From Maritimibacter sp. DP1N21-5 (GTDB lineage: Bacteria > Pseudomonadota > Alphaproteobacteria > Rhodobacterales > Rhodobacteraceae), in contig NZ_JAHUZF010000001.1 in assembly GCF_019218295.1 (NCBI RefSeq), positions 62,001 to 126,000 of the forward strand: 64,000 bases of DNA, in the 5' to 3' direction. Made by a program: the position numbers and the translations under genes. The notes under the pieces are model-generated. The model saw only the letters and a program-made list of their open reading frames with translations, searched no databases and was not told the DNA's origin. Shown piece after piece: positions 17,445-25,521 of this stretch (position 1 is its first letter; every line of letters starts with the position of its first letter).

Positions 17445-18474
17445 TCGCCGCCAGCACGGGAGCGCCGACGATGACGATCACGATGCGCGTCAGGTGATGG
17501 GTGATGACAAAGCCAAGATCGGCCCCGGTCACGATGGCCAGCACCGTCATTTCTGCCTGACCGCCGGGGGCGAAGGCCAGGAAGGACGCGACCGGAGTGC
17601 CGAGGCCCAGTGCCGTTACCAGCCCCGAAAAGAACGCCGCGAGCATGGCGAGCACGACGACATAGGCGATGCCCGCCGCAACGACGCGGGTCAATTCCTT
17701 CCAGGTCACGCCAAGAAATTGCACTCCGATCCCGCAGCCAATCAGAAACTGCGCGGCGAGGATCGCCTCGGCGGGGGGGCGGACGTGGACGATGCCCGAC
17801 AGCGAAAGCGCGGCGGTCACGGTCAACGGCCCGAGTATCGAGGCTCCGAAAAGCCCGATGCGCTCGCCACCCTTCCAGCCAATCCATGCCGCGGCGACCA
17901 TGATCAGCAATTCATGGACCGGAAGGTCGGTCACCGGCGCGCCGATCGGATTGGACAGAGGCACACCGTAGAAATGGCTCAGGATGAATGGCGCGAGCGT
18001 CACGATGATGAGCACCCGCGTTCCGTGGACGAGCGACAGGATACGCGGGTTGGCGCCTGCCTCGGCTCCGAAAATCACCATGTCCTGTAGGCCGCCGGGC
18101 ATTGCCGCGTAATAGGCCGTGGGGGCGTCGAATCCCCAGATCCGTCGAAAGAACGGTACGCCCACCAGTGCAATGAGCGCGATGAAGACTGGAATCAGGG
18201 CAACCGACAGCGCCATGCGGGGCAATTGGGCCACGACTTCTGGAGTTATCGAGGCGCCAACCGCAACTCCAAGGATCGTGCGTGCTGCGACCGTGACCTG
18301 CCCGAACCCCTTGAGGGGCAGGTGAACGAGCGCACCCACGAGGCAGAAGGTCATCGGCCCGAAGAGAAAGGGCAGGGGGAGACCGCAGATCCAGAACAGA
18401 GCCGTCCCGGCAGTCGCGAGCAGGAAGGTCAGGCCGCGCTGGCCCGAGACGGGGATGATGAACTGTTTGCGCAA
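17419..18474 (-). CDS. AbrB-family (ammonia-monooxygenase-like) integral membrane protein
   Basis: About 350 residues with roughly ten hydrophobic segments and two internal repeats (PLPFLFGPMTFCLVGAL and RIGLFGASILGPLTVTAALS) as in the AbrB/DUF membrane family (regulator of aidB in E. coli). Conserved TAYYAAMPGGLQDMVIFG and FAPGGQAEMTVLAIVTGADL blocks confirm the family. I chose TTG 18474, preceded by GGAGG 5 bases away, because an ATG at 18573 lies inside gntR. The family is often found next to TTT transporters and may itself be a transporter; it is not the AbrB DNA-binding protein. Confidence 0.85.
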   Translation of the reverse strand: MRKQFIIPVSGQRGLTFLLATAGTALFWICGLPLPFLFGPMTFCLVGALVHLPLKGFGQVTVAARTILGVAVGASITPEVVAQLPRMALSVALIPVFIALIALVGVPFFRRIWGFDAPTAYYAAMPGGLQDMVIFGAEAGANPRILSLVHGTRVLIIVTLAPFILSHFYGVPLSNPIGAPVTDLPVHELLIMVAAAWIGWKGGERIGLFGASILGPLTVTAALSLSGIVHVRPPAEAILAAQFLIGCGIGVQFLGVTWKELTRVVAAGIAYVVVLAMLAAFFSGLVTALGLGTPVASFLAFAPGGQAEMTVLAIVTGADLGFVITHHLTRIVIVIVGAPVLAAIIARGQRD

Positions 18475-18503
18475 ACGGGCCTCCGGGGAACTTGACGCCT
18501 TAT

Positions 18504-18531
18504 GGATACACTTGTATCCAACTGCATACAA
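18504..18531. promoter_or_regulatory. Operator-like palindromes in the gntR/abrB divergent region
   Basis: GGATACA (18504-18510), two bases, then TGTATCC (18513-18519) make a perfect inverted repeat, and TTGTAT (18512-18517) is mirrored by ATACAA (18526-18531). The site lies 20-47 bases before the gntR ATG. GntR/FCD regulators commonly bind short palindromes with a GTATAC-like centre, so autoregulation is a reasonable inference. Confidence 0.6.
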
Positions 18532-18550
18532 TATGAAACCGGAGGCCCGG

Positions 18551-19234
18551 ATGACCACCGAAGACGAAAGCACACCGCAGGGGAATGTGGCCTATGCCCG
18601 GCTGTTGACCGAACTGCGCGAAGGTCGGCTCAACCCCGGCGACCGCCTGCGGGAAACCGAGCTTGCCGAGCGTCTTGGCATGTCGCGCACGCCGGTGCGC
18701 GAGGCGATCCGCCTGCTCGAAGCCGATGACATCGTCACCCATATGCCGCGGCAGGGGGCCAGCGTGCGCACGCTTGATTACGCCGAGGTAATGGAGCTTT
18801 ACGAAATGCGCGCCGTGCTCGAAGGCACTGCCGCGCGGCTCGCGGCGCGGGCGGCGTCGGAGATCGAGCTTGAAGAGCTTTACGAGATGAACCGCCAGAT
18901 GGCGGCGCTGGGAAACGGGGCCGAGGCGTTCATCCTCAACCGCCAGTTCCACGGCGCGATGCTCGATGCCGCACGCAACCGGTTTCTCGCGCGGTCGATC
19001 CGGTCCCTGCAAAAGACCCTGATGATTCTGGGGCCGACGACGCTGACCGAACCCGACCGGGCCGAAAAGGCGGTCGAGGAACATTTTGGCGTGCTGGATG
19101 CGATCAAGGCCCGCGACGGGTCCCTAGCCGAAGCCGCCATGCGCGCCCATATCGCGGCGGCGCAGCGTGTGCGGGTGCGCGCCCTGCGCGCCCAGCCTGA
19201 CCGCACCAGCGGTCATGACGGAGACCTCCTGTGA
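18551..19234 (+). CDS. GntR-family (FCD/FadR-type) transcriptional regulator
   Basis: 227 residues: an N-terminal winged helix with RETELAERLGMSRTPVREAI (about residues 38-57) and a C-terminal FCD ligand domain with EMRAVLEGTAARLAA and conserved metal-type His (FHGAM, EHFGVLDAI). ATG 18551 is preceded by GGAGG six bases upstream; in-frame ATGs at 18533 and 18455 are less well placed. It is divergent from the AbrB-type gene and overlaps tcuA, so it likely controls both. Recurrent TTGTATAC-like sites further along the window may also belong to it or a close relative. Confidence 0.92.
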   Translation: MTTEDESTPQGNVAYARLLTELREGRLNPGDRLRETELAERLGMSRTPVREAIRLLEADDIVTHMPRQGASVRTLDYAEVMELYEMRAVLEGTAARLAARAASEIELEELYEMNRQMAALGNGAEAFILNRQFHGAMLDAARNRFLARSIRSLQKTLMILGPTTLTEPDRAEKAVEEHFGVLDAIKARDGSLAEAAMRAHIAAAQRVRVRALRAQPDRTSGHDGDLL

Positions 19235-20631
19235 CCCAGACCTCACCCAACCCCGACATCGCCATCATCGGCGGCGGCAACGCGGCGCTCTGCGCGGCGA
19301 TCACGGCGGCCGAGGCGGGCGCGCGCGTGCTCATCCTCGAGACCGCGCCGAAACCCTATCGCGGCGGCAACTCCCGCCACACCCGCAACTTTCGCTGCAT
19401 GCACCACGGTCCGCTCGGCCCGCTCGTGGACAGCTATTCCGAGGACGAATATCTGGCCGACCTGATGAAGGTCACCGGCGGCAAGACCGACGAGACGCTC
19501 GCGCGGCTGGCCATCCGCACCTCGGAGGAATGCCTGCCGTGGATGGAGGCGCATGGCGTGCGCTTCCAGCCGTCGCTGTCGGGCACCCTGTCGCTCGCGC
19601 GGACCAACGCCTTTTTCCTCGGCGGCGGCAAGAGCCTCGTCAATGCCTATTACCGCACGGCCGAGGCGCTTGGCGTGGCGGTGGAATACGAGGCCGCCGT
19701 TACCCATCTGGAACTGGACGGCGACCGGGTGGTCCGGGTGGATTACACGCAGAACGGCGAGACGCAGAGCATCACGCCGAAATCCGTGGTCGTCGCCTCT
19801 GGCGGGTTTCAGGCCGACACCGACTGGCTCGCCCGTGCCTGGGGACCGGCAGCCAGGAACTTTCTCATCCGGGGCACGCCCTACAACCGCGGCGTTGTGC
19901 TGGCCGACCTCCTGGATCAGGGCGTCGAGCAGGTGGGCGACCCCACGCAATGCCATGCCGTCGCCATCGACGGGCGCGCGCCGAAATTCGACGGGGGCAT
20001 CGTCACCCGGCTGGACTGCGTGCCCTTTTCCATCGTGGTGAACAAGGACGCGCAGCGCTTTTATGACGAGGGCGAGGATGTCTGGCCCAAACGCTACGCC
20101 ATCTGGGGCCGCCTCGTCGCCGCCCAGCCCGATCAGGTGGGCTATGTCATCATCGACGCCAAGTCGCTGGAGCTGTTCATGCCCTCGGTGTTTCCGCCGA
20201 TCAAGGCGGACACGCTCGAAGATCTGGCGGCCAAGATGGGCCTGCCTGCGGACGCGCTGGTCGAGACCGTGACGCGCTTCAATGCGGCCTGCGGCGATAC
20301 CTCGGGCTTTCACCCGACCGAGCTTGACGGCGTGGCGACCACGGGCCTTGAGCCGCCCAAGACGAACTGGGCGCGCCCGATCACCGAGCCTCCGTTCTAC
20401 GGCTATTCGCTGCGCACCGGGGTCACCTTTACCTATCTCGGGCTAAAGGTGGACGAGCGCGCGCAATGCACCATCGCGGGCCGCAGGGTCCAGAACCTCT
20501 GGGCCGCGGGCGAAACCATGGCCGGGTCGATCCTTGGCCAGGGCTATCTCGCCGGGTTCGGCATGACCATCGGAACCGTTTTCGGACGTATCGCAGGCAA
20601 GGAGGCCGCCGCCCATGCAAATGCAAACTGA
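19231..20631 (+). CDS. tcuA: FAD-dependent tricarballylate dehydrogenase
   Basis: A 466-residue flavoprotein of the fumarate reductase/succinate dehydrogenase flavoprotein fold: N-terminal IAIIGGGNAALCAAITAAEAG, RGGNSRHTRNFRCMH near residues 44-58, and a C-terminal FAD block LWAAGETMAGSILGQGYLAG. This with the directly following TcuB is the TcuAB pair that oxidises tricarballylate to cis-aconitate in Salmonella. GTG 19231 overlaps the gntR TGA. Tricarballylate is the best candidate but a related tricarboxylate is possible. Confidence 0.88.
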   Translation: MTQTSPNPDIAIIGGGNAALCAAITAAEAGARVLILETAPKPYRGGNSRHTRNFRCMHHGPLGPLVDSYSEDEYLADLMKVTGGKTDETLARLAIRTSEECLPWMEAHGVRFQPSLSGTLSLARTNAFFLGGGKSLVNAYYRTAEALGVAVEYEAAVTHLELDGDRVVRVDYTQNGETQSITPKSVVVASGGFQADTDWLARAWGPAARNFLIRGTPYNRGVVLADLLDQGVEQVGDPTQCHAVAIDGRAPKFDGGIVTRLDCVPFSIVVNKDAQRFYDEGEDVWPKRYAIWGRLVAAQPDQVGYVIIDAKSLELFMPSVFPPIKADTLEDLAAKMGLPADALVETVTRFNAACGDTSGFHPTELDGVATTGLEPPKTNWARPITEPPFYGYSLRTGVTFTYLGLKVDERAQCTIAGRRVQNLWAAGETMAGSILGQGYLAGFGMTIGTVFGRIAGKEAAAHANAN

Positions 20632-21682
20632 TCTGCTGGAAGAGGCCCGGCGTCAGGCCGAGATCTGCAACGCCTGCCGCTACTGCGAGGGCTATTGCTC
20701 GGTCTTCCCGGCGCTCCACGCCGAACGCGCCTTCAGCGACGGGAACCTCACGCAGCTTGCCAACCTCTGCCACAACTGCCGGGGCTGTTCCTATGCCTGC
20801 CAATATACCGCCCCGCATGAGTTCAACCTGAACCTGCCGCAGGCGCTGGCCAATGTGCGGCAGGACAGTTGGGAGAGCTTCGCCTTCCCCCGCGCCGCCG
20901 GCACCGCGTTCCAGAAGCACGGCCTGCGGATCGCGGTGGCGACCGTCATCGGCTTTGCGCTGCTGTTCTGGGTGATCCGCGCGCTGCCCACGGCGGGGGG
21001 CGACGGGTTCTATGCCGCCCTGTCGCACAACGCGATGGTGGCGATCTTTCTGCCCGCCTTCCTGTTCCCGCTGGCGAGCATCGCGATCAGCCTGCGCCGC
21101 TACTGGCGGCACATCGGGGCGGGTCCGTTTCGCCCTGCCCATCTGGTCGCGGCCTTCAGGCAGGTGGCCAACATGCGAAACCTCAAGGGCGGACATGGCG
21201 ACGGCTGCAATTTCGAGGATGAAGACCGCTTTTCCCATGCCCGGCGCCGGGCGCATCAGGCGGTGATGTATGGCTTTCTGCTGTGCTTTGCCTCGACCAG
21301 CGCCGGGACGATCCTGCACTACATCTTCGACTTGCCCGCGCCCTACGGGTTCTGGTCGCTGCCCAAGCTGCTTGGCGTCTCGGGCGGGCTCTTGCTGGTC
21401 GTGGGCTGTGCGGAGATGATCCGGCTCAAGCTGCGCGCCGATCCCGACCTTGGTGCCACCGGTGCCTTCGGCGGCGAGGTCGCCTTTGTCGGACTTCTGG
21501 GCTTCGTCGGCCTGAGTGGGCTTGTGCTCTATGCGCTGGGACAGACGGCCATGATGCCCGCGCTGCTGGCGATCCACCTTGGAGCGGTGCTGGCGTTCTT
21601 CCTGCTCACGCCCTTCACCAAGATGGCGCATGGGTTTTACCGTCTGGCCGCCCTGACAGCTGATGCGCAAAGGAAAGGATAG
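20615..21682 (+). CDS. tcuB: Tricarballylate utilisation electron-transfer protein TcuB
   Basis: 355 residues: two cysteine clusters in the N-terminus, Cys18/21/24/28 (CNACRYCEGYC) and Cys52/55/58/62 (CHNCRGCSYAC), for [4Fe-4S] centres, followed by about six membrane segments typical of CitB/TcuB. It reoxidises the FAD of TcuA and passes electrons to the quinone pool. It overlaps tcuA by 17 bases. The dedicated permease tcuC of enterobacteria is absent and is presumably replaced by the TctCAB transporter upstream. Confidence 0.92.
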   Translation: MQMQTDLLEEARRQAEICNACRYCEGYCSVFPALHAERAFSDGNLTQLANLCHNCRGCSYACQYTAPHEFNLNLPQALANVRQDSWESFAFPRAAGTAFQKHGLRIAVATVIGFALLFWVIRALPTAGGDGFYAALSHNAMVAIFLPAFLFPLASIAISLRRYWRHIGAGPFRPAHLVAAFRQVANMRNLKGGHGDGCNFEDEDRFSHARRRAHQAVMYGFLLCFASTSAGTILHYIFDLPAPYGFWSLPKLLGVSGGLLLVVGCAEMIRLKLRADPDLGATGAFGGEVAFVGLLGFVGLSGLVLYALGQTAMMPALLAIHLGAVLAFFLLTPFTKMAHGFYRLAALTADAQRKG

Positions 21683-21825
21683 GTTACCAAGCCGCTGACT
21701 CGGCGCTCGCATTAGGGCCTCGTCGATCTGAACCTCTTGCAGACCATGCTCAGGCATGGCCGTGAGGCGTTGGTATGCGCGTGTCTTACCTCGACTCTGT
21801 AGGACTAGCCTTTGGAACTGGTGCT

Positions 21826-21995
21826 TCAGACGCTGGTAGAAGAAATTGGGGAACTGTGGTATCTTGGCAGTTGTCGTTCACTTTCCAAGCTGTCTCTCTC
21901 AGCAGGGTCGTGATGCGGCGATAGCCATAGCGGCCGTATTGGCGGGCCTGCTCGCTGGATCATTTCCGCCACCGGCCGTTCTTCATCAGTGCGTC
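21826..21995 (-). pseudogene. Decayed IS3-family transposase (OrfB) fragment
   Basis: On the minus strand the segment encodes EQARQYGRYGYRRITTLLRE followed by TAWKVNDNC, the very conserved IS3 OrfB block (QYGRYGYRRITALLR...GW.VN). The preceding TDEERPVAEMI lies in another frame, so a frameshift separates the parts, and the rest of the transposase is missing. No intact inverted repeats were found. Confidence 0.8.
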
Positions 21996-22015
21996 GCTCA
22001 GAGAGTGCGAATGTG

Positions 22016-22206
22016 CCGCTCAAGAAGCCGTGGGCCGAGCAAGAAGCTGAGTCTCGCAGATTTGGTGACGCCCGCTGTTATGCGCGAGGCGATCGTGCAT
22101 CTTGTCGGGGCGGATCGCACGGGTGGTCCGCTACAACGCGCGGCGTACGCCGGACATCGAGCGCCGTGAGCAGTTGCGGGCGCTGGCCAACGAGCGCCGA
22201 CCGCAC
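22016..22206 (+). pseudogene. Decayed second IS3-family transposase (OrfB) fragment
   Basis: The plus strand reads KKLSLADLVTPAVMREAIVH and then, after a one-base frameshift near 22126, VVRYNARRTPDIERREQLRA with LANERR, matching the N-terminal part of another IS3-type OrfB (normally ...ERRACQVLGADRTVVRYNARRTPD). About 20-30 codons between the two blocks are missing and homology stops abruptly at about 22206, where sulfatase-derived DNA begins. It is opposite in orientation to the neighbouring fragment. Confidence 0.75.
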
Positions 22207-22231
22207 ACGGCACCGTCATCACCTCGACCCG

Positions 22232-22988
22232 TCACGCCGGATGGATCGCCCGCGGGCTTTCGTCCATCTGGCCGATCATCCGGTCCAGAAGCCGCCGGGT
22301 CAGACTGGCCTGAACCTCGGCATAGGCCGGATCGTCCCACTTGTTGTCGATGTTCTCGGGGTCGGCCTTGCGGTCATAAAGTTCGCCCCAACCTTCCCCG
22401 CCCGGCACGACCAGCGTCCAGTCCTCGGTGACCAGCGACCTGATCCGGGCAGGTGCCTGATAGCCCTGCCGCGCGTTGGCGTCGTTGTATTCCACCATGA
22501 TCTCGGTCCGTTCGCCTTCTGCGCCCTCCAGCACAGGCAGGAACGATTGCCCCTGCACGCCATTATAGGGCGTCAGCCCGGCCCGCGCGAGGATCGTGGG
22601 CGCGATGTCGACGGTCGAGGTCAGGGCAGCACACCGCGCGGGCTGATCCGCGACGGCAGGATCGCTCCAGACCAGCGGCACCTTGTTGATCGACTCGCGC
22701 ATCCACGGCCCCTTGAGCAAGAGATCGCTGTCGCCAAGGTAATCGCCGTGGTCCGAGGTAAAGATCACGACCGTGTTCCCGGCCCGGCCCGAAGCCTCCA
22801 GGGCATCGAGAATCTCGCCCACCGCGTCGTCGATCATCGTGATCATCCCGGCGGTCAGCGCCATCGCCTCTTTCAGGTGCTGTTCGTCGGCCATGAAGGA
22901 AAAGGTCCGCGCGGCGGGCGGCGTGCCTGCCTCGTAGTCGCGTCGCAGATGCGCGAGCGGCACCGGCGGAGCTTTGTGGTCGGCGTAG
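22232..22988 (-). pseudogene. Sulfatase, N-terminally truncated
   Basis: The reading frame gives the C-terminal half of an alkaline-phosphatase-fold sulfatase: GMITMIDDAVGEILDALEAS, VVIFTSDHGDYLGDSDLLLK, KVPLVWSDP, TSTVDIAPTILARAGL and GWGELYDRKADPEN. The N-terminal half with the formylglycine motif C/S-x-P-x-R is absent; homology begins near 22988 exactly where the truncated CoA-transferase gene begins on the other strand. The frame stays open artificially to 23152 through that gene. Without its catalytic motif and promoter it is almost certainly dead. Confidence 0.85.
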
Positions 22989-23609
22989 CGGGCGCCGATC
23001 GAGCTGATCCACGCCCTGATCGACCATGGCGCGAAACACCTTACCGTGGTGAACAACAACGCGGGCAACGGCCATGTGGGTCTCGCCGCGCTCATCGAAC
23101 AGGGACAGGTGGACAAGCTGATCTGTTCCTTCCCGCGCTCGGCCGATCCCACCGTCTTTGTCGAGGCCTACACGGCCGGCAAGATCGCGCTCGAGATCGT
23201 CCCCCAGGGCACGCTGGCCGAACGGATCCGGGCCGGAGGCGCGGGCATCCCGGCGTTCTACACACCGACCGCCTTCGGCACCGACGTGGCCGAGGGCAAG
23301 CCGGTCGAGGTCTTTGACGGCCGGTCCTATGTGCAGGAGCGCTGGCTCAAGGCCGATTATGCGCTCGTCAAGGGCGAGCTTGGCGACCCGCACGGCAACT
23401 TGACCTACCGGATGGCCGGACGGAACTTCAATCCGGTGATGGCCATGGCCGCCAACGTGACCATCGCGCAGGTGTCGAAGATCGTCCCCCTGGGCGGGAT
23501 CGACCCTGAACATGTGATCACGCCGGGCATCTTCGTGCAGAGGCTGGTCGAGGTCGCGAACGCGGCGCAGGAAGAAGACCTGAACCGGGCGGAGGCCGTC
23601 TATCCATGA
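22989..23609 (+). pseudogene. pcaI: 3-oxoadipate CoA-transferase subunit A, 5'-truncated
   Basis: Homology starts with PIELIHALIDHGAKHLTVVN directly after a TAG at 22986-22988 and runs to the normal C-terminus (DPEHVITPGIFVQRLVE). The first roughly 33 residues, including the GGFG CoA-binding loop, are missing. The only usable in-frame starts are GTG codons at 23046/23049, which would give about 187 residues instead of about 230. Downstream pcaJ overlaps it by 4 bases and is intact. The junction with the inverted sulfatase fragment marks a deletion or inversion breakpoint. Confidence 0.85.
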
Positions 23610-24295
23610 CCGATCTTGACGCCAAAAAGCTTTCCAACGCCCAGATCGCCTGGCGCGCGGCACAGGACATCGAGGACGGCGCTTATGTCAACCTCGGCAT
23701 CGGCTTTCCCGAAATGGTCGCCCGCTTTCAGCCGCTGGGTAAACAGGCAATTTTCCACACCGAGAACGGCGTTCTCGACTTCGGCGAGGCTCCGGCCCCC
23801 GGCGCGGAAGACTGGGACCTGATCAACGCCGGGAAAAAGGCGATCACCCTGAAACCCGGCACCTCCTTTTTCCACCATGCCGACAGCTTCGCCATGGTGC
23901 GCGGCGGCCACCTCGACGTCGCGATCCTCGGTGCCTACGAGGTCGCGCAGAATGGCGACCTCGCGAACTGGTCGACCGGCAAGGGCGGCATTCCCGCCGT
24001 CGGCGGGGCGATGGACCTGGTGCAATCCGCCAGACGCATCGCCGTGCTGACCGACCACGTGACGAAAAGGGGCGACCCCAAGCTGGTCACGGCCTGCTCC
24101 CTCCCCTTGACCGGCGTCGCCTGCGTCACGCGCATCTACACGTCGCTCGCCGTGGTGGATGTGCAGGACGGGCATTTCGTCCTGCGTGAAAAGGTCCCCG
24201 CCGTCTCCATGGACACCCTGCAATCCCTGACCGGCGCGCCTTTGCACACCGATGGCAACGTGGCCGACCTGATCTGTCCCGAGGACCTGGCATGA
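23606..24295 (+). CDS. pcaJ: 3-oxoadipate CoA-transferase subunit B
   Basis: 229 residues containing the catalytic glutamate of family I CoA-transferases at Glu53 in FHTENGVLDFGEAP, followed by DWDLINAGKKAITL and FFHHADSFAMVRGGHLDVAILGAYEV, matching PcaJ closely. It forms a heteromer with subunit A to convert 3-oxoadipate to 3-oxoadipyl-CoA. The gene itself looks intact, but its partner pcaI has lost its N-terminus and promoter, so function here is doubtful unless an A subunit is encoded elsewhere. Confidence 0.9.
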   Translation: MTDLDAKKLSNAQIAWRAAQDIEDGAYVNLGIGFPEMVARFQPLGKQAIFHTENGVLDFGEAPAPGAEDWDLINAGKKAITLKPGTSFFHHADSFAMVRGGHLDVAILGAYEVAQNGDLANWSTGKGGIPAVGGAMDLVQSARRIAVLTDHVTKRGDPKLVTACSLPLTGVACVTRIYTSLAVVDVQDGHFVLREKVPAVSMDTLQSLTGAPLHTDGNVADLICPEDLA

Positions 24296-25485
24296 CCGAC
24301 GTCTTTATCTGCGACTATATCCGAACCCCCATCGGCCGCTTCGGTGGCGCCCTCGCCCCGGTGCGCACCGACGATCTGGGCGCGGTCCCCATCACCGCGC
24401 TCATGGGCCGCAACACGGGTGTGGACTGGGCCGCGGTGGACGAGGTCTTCTACGGCTGCGCCAACCAGGCGGGGGAGGACAACCGCAACGTCGCGCGCAT
24501 GTCGGCACTGCTCGCCGGCCTGCCCGACGCAGTGCCCGGCACGACGATGAACCGGCTCTGCGGCTCCGGCATGGATGCTGTCATCACCGCGGCACGGGCG
24601 ATCCGCGCGGGCGAGATCGACCTCGCCATCGCGGGCGGCGTCGAAAGCATGTCGCGCGCGCCCTTCGTCATGCCCAAGGCGGAAAGCGCCTATTCCCGCG
24701 CGAACGCGGTCCATGACACCACTATCGGCTGGCGGTTCATCAACCCGGTGATGAAGGCGCAGTACGGCGTCGAGTCCATGCCCGAAACGGCCGAGAACGT
24801 GGCCGATGACTTTGGCGTCAGCCGCGCCGACCAGGACGCCTTCGCGCTCCGGTCACAGGACAAGGCGGCAGCGGCCCAGGCCTCGGGTCGGCTCGCGCGC
24901 GAGATCGTTCCGGTGACGATCAAGTCCCGCAAGGGCGATACCGTGGTCGATACCGATGAACACCCCCGCGCCACCTCGCTCGACAAACTCGCAGCGCTCA
25001 AACCCATCGTGCGCGCGGATGGCACCGTGACCGCCGGCAATGCCTCGGGCGTGAACGACGGGGCGGCGGCGCTGATCCTCGCCTCGGAGGCGGCGGCGCA
25101 AACGCATGGCCTTAGCCCCATCGCCCGGGTTCTGGGCGGCGCGACGGCCGGGGTCGCGCCTCGCATCATGGGGTTCGGACCGGCACCCGCGTCAAAGAAA
25201 CTGATGGCGCGGCTCGGGCTCACCGCCGACGACTTCGCCGTGATCGAACTGAACGAGGCGTTCGCCTCTCAGGGTCTCGCCACGCTGCGCGATCTCGGCA
25301 TCGCCCACGACGACCCCCGCGTGAACCCCAATGGCGGTGCAATCGCGCTCGGCCATCCGCTCGGGATGTCGGGCGCGCGGATCACCGGCTCGGCCATGCT
25401 CGACCTGAAGCCCGGCGAGATCTCGCTCTCGACCATGTGCATCGGCGTCGGTCAGGGCATTGCCATCGCGCTCGAACGGCTCTGA
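24292..25485 (+). CDS. pcaF: 3-oxoadipyl-CoA thiolase
   Basis: A 397-residue thiolase with nucleophile Cys90 in NRLCGSGMDAV, the basic pair His in GHPLGMSGAR and Cys in STMCIGVGQG. Length and order after pcaIJ indicate PcaF, which cleaves 3-oxoadipyl-CoA to succinyl-CoA and acetyl-CoA, the last step of the beta-ketoadipate pathway. ATG overlaps the pcaJ stop (ATGA). The other pca genes are not in this window. Confidence 0.9.
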   Translation: MTDVFICDYIRTPIGRFGGALAPVRTDDLGAVPITALMGRNTGVDWAAVDEVFYGCANQAGEDNRNVARMSALLAGLPDAVPGTTMNRLCGSGMDAVITAARAIRAGEIDLAIAGGVESMSRAPFVMPKAESAYSRANAVHDTTIGWRFINPVMKAQYGVESMPETAENVADDFGVSRADQDAFALRSQDKAAAAQASGRLAREIVPVTIKSRKGDTVVDTDEHPRATSLDKLAALKPIVRADGTVTAGNASGVNDGAAALILASEAAAQTHGLSPIARVLGGATAGVAPRIMGFGPAPASKKLMARLGLTADDFAVIELNEAFASQGLATLRDLGIAHDDPRVNPNGGAIALGHPLGMSGARITGSAMLDLKPGEISLSTMCIGVGQGIAIALERL

Positions 25486-25521
25486 CAGCTTCAGCTGATC
25501 CCCGACACCAACAGACCTCCC

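Noticed and set aside
17419..18474. Reading the AbrB-family gene as a DNA-binding regulator
   Set aside because: The product is a multi-helix membrane protein; it only shares the name AbrB through old annotation of the aidB regulator.
19231..20631. TcuA as a generic succinate dehydrogenase flavoprotein
   Set aside because: No SdhB-type iron-sulfur subunit follows; the partner is a CitB/TcuB-type membrane protein with two cysteine clusters.
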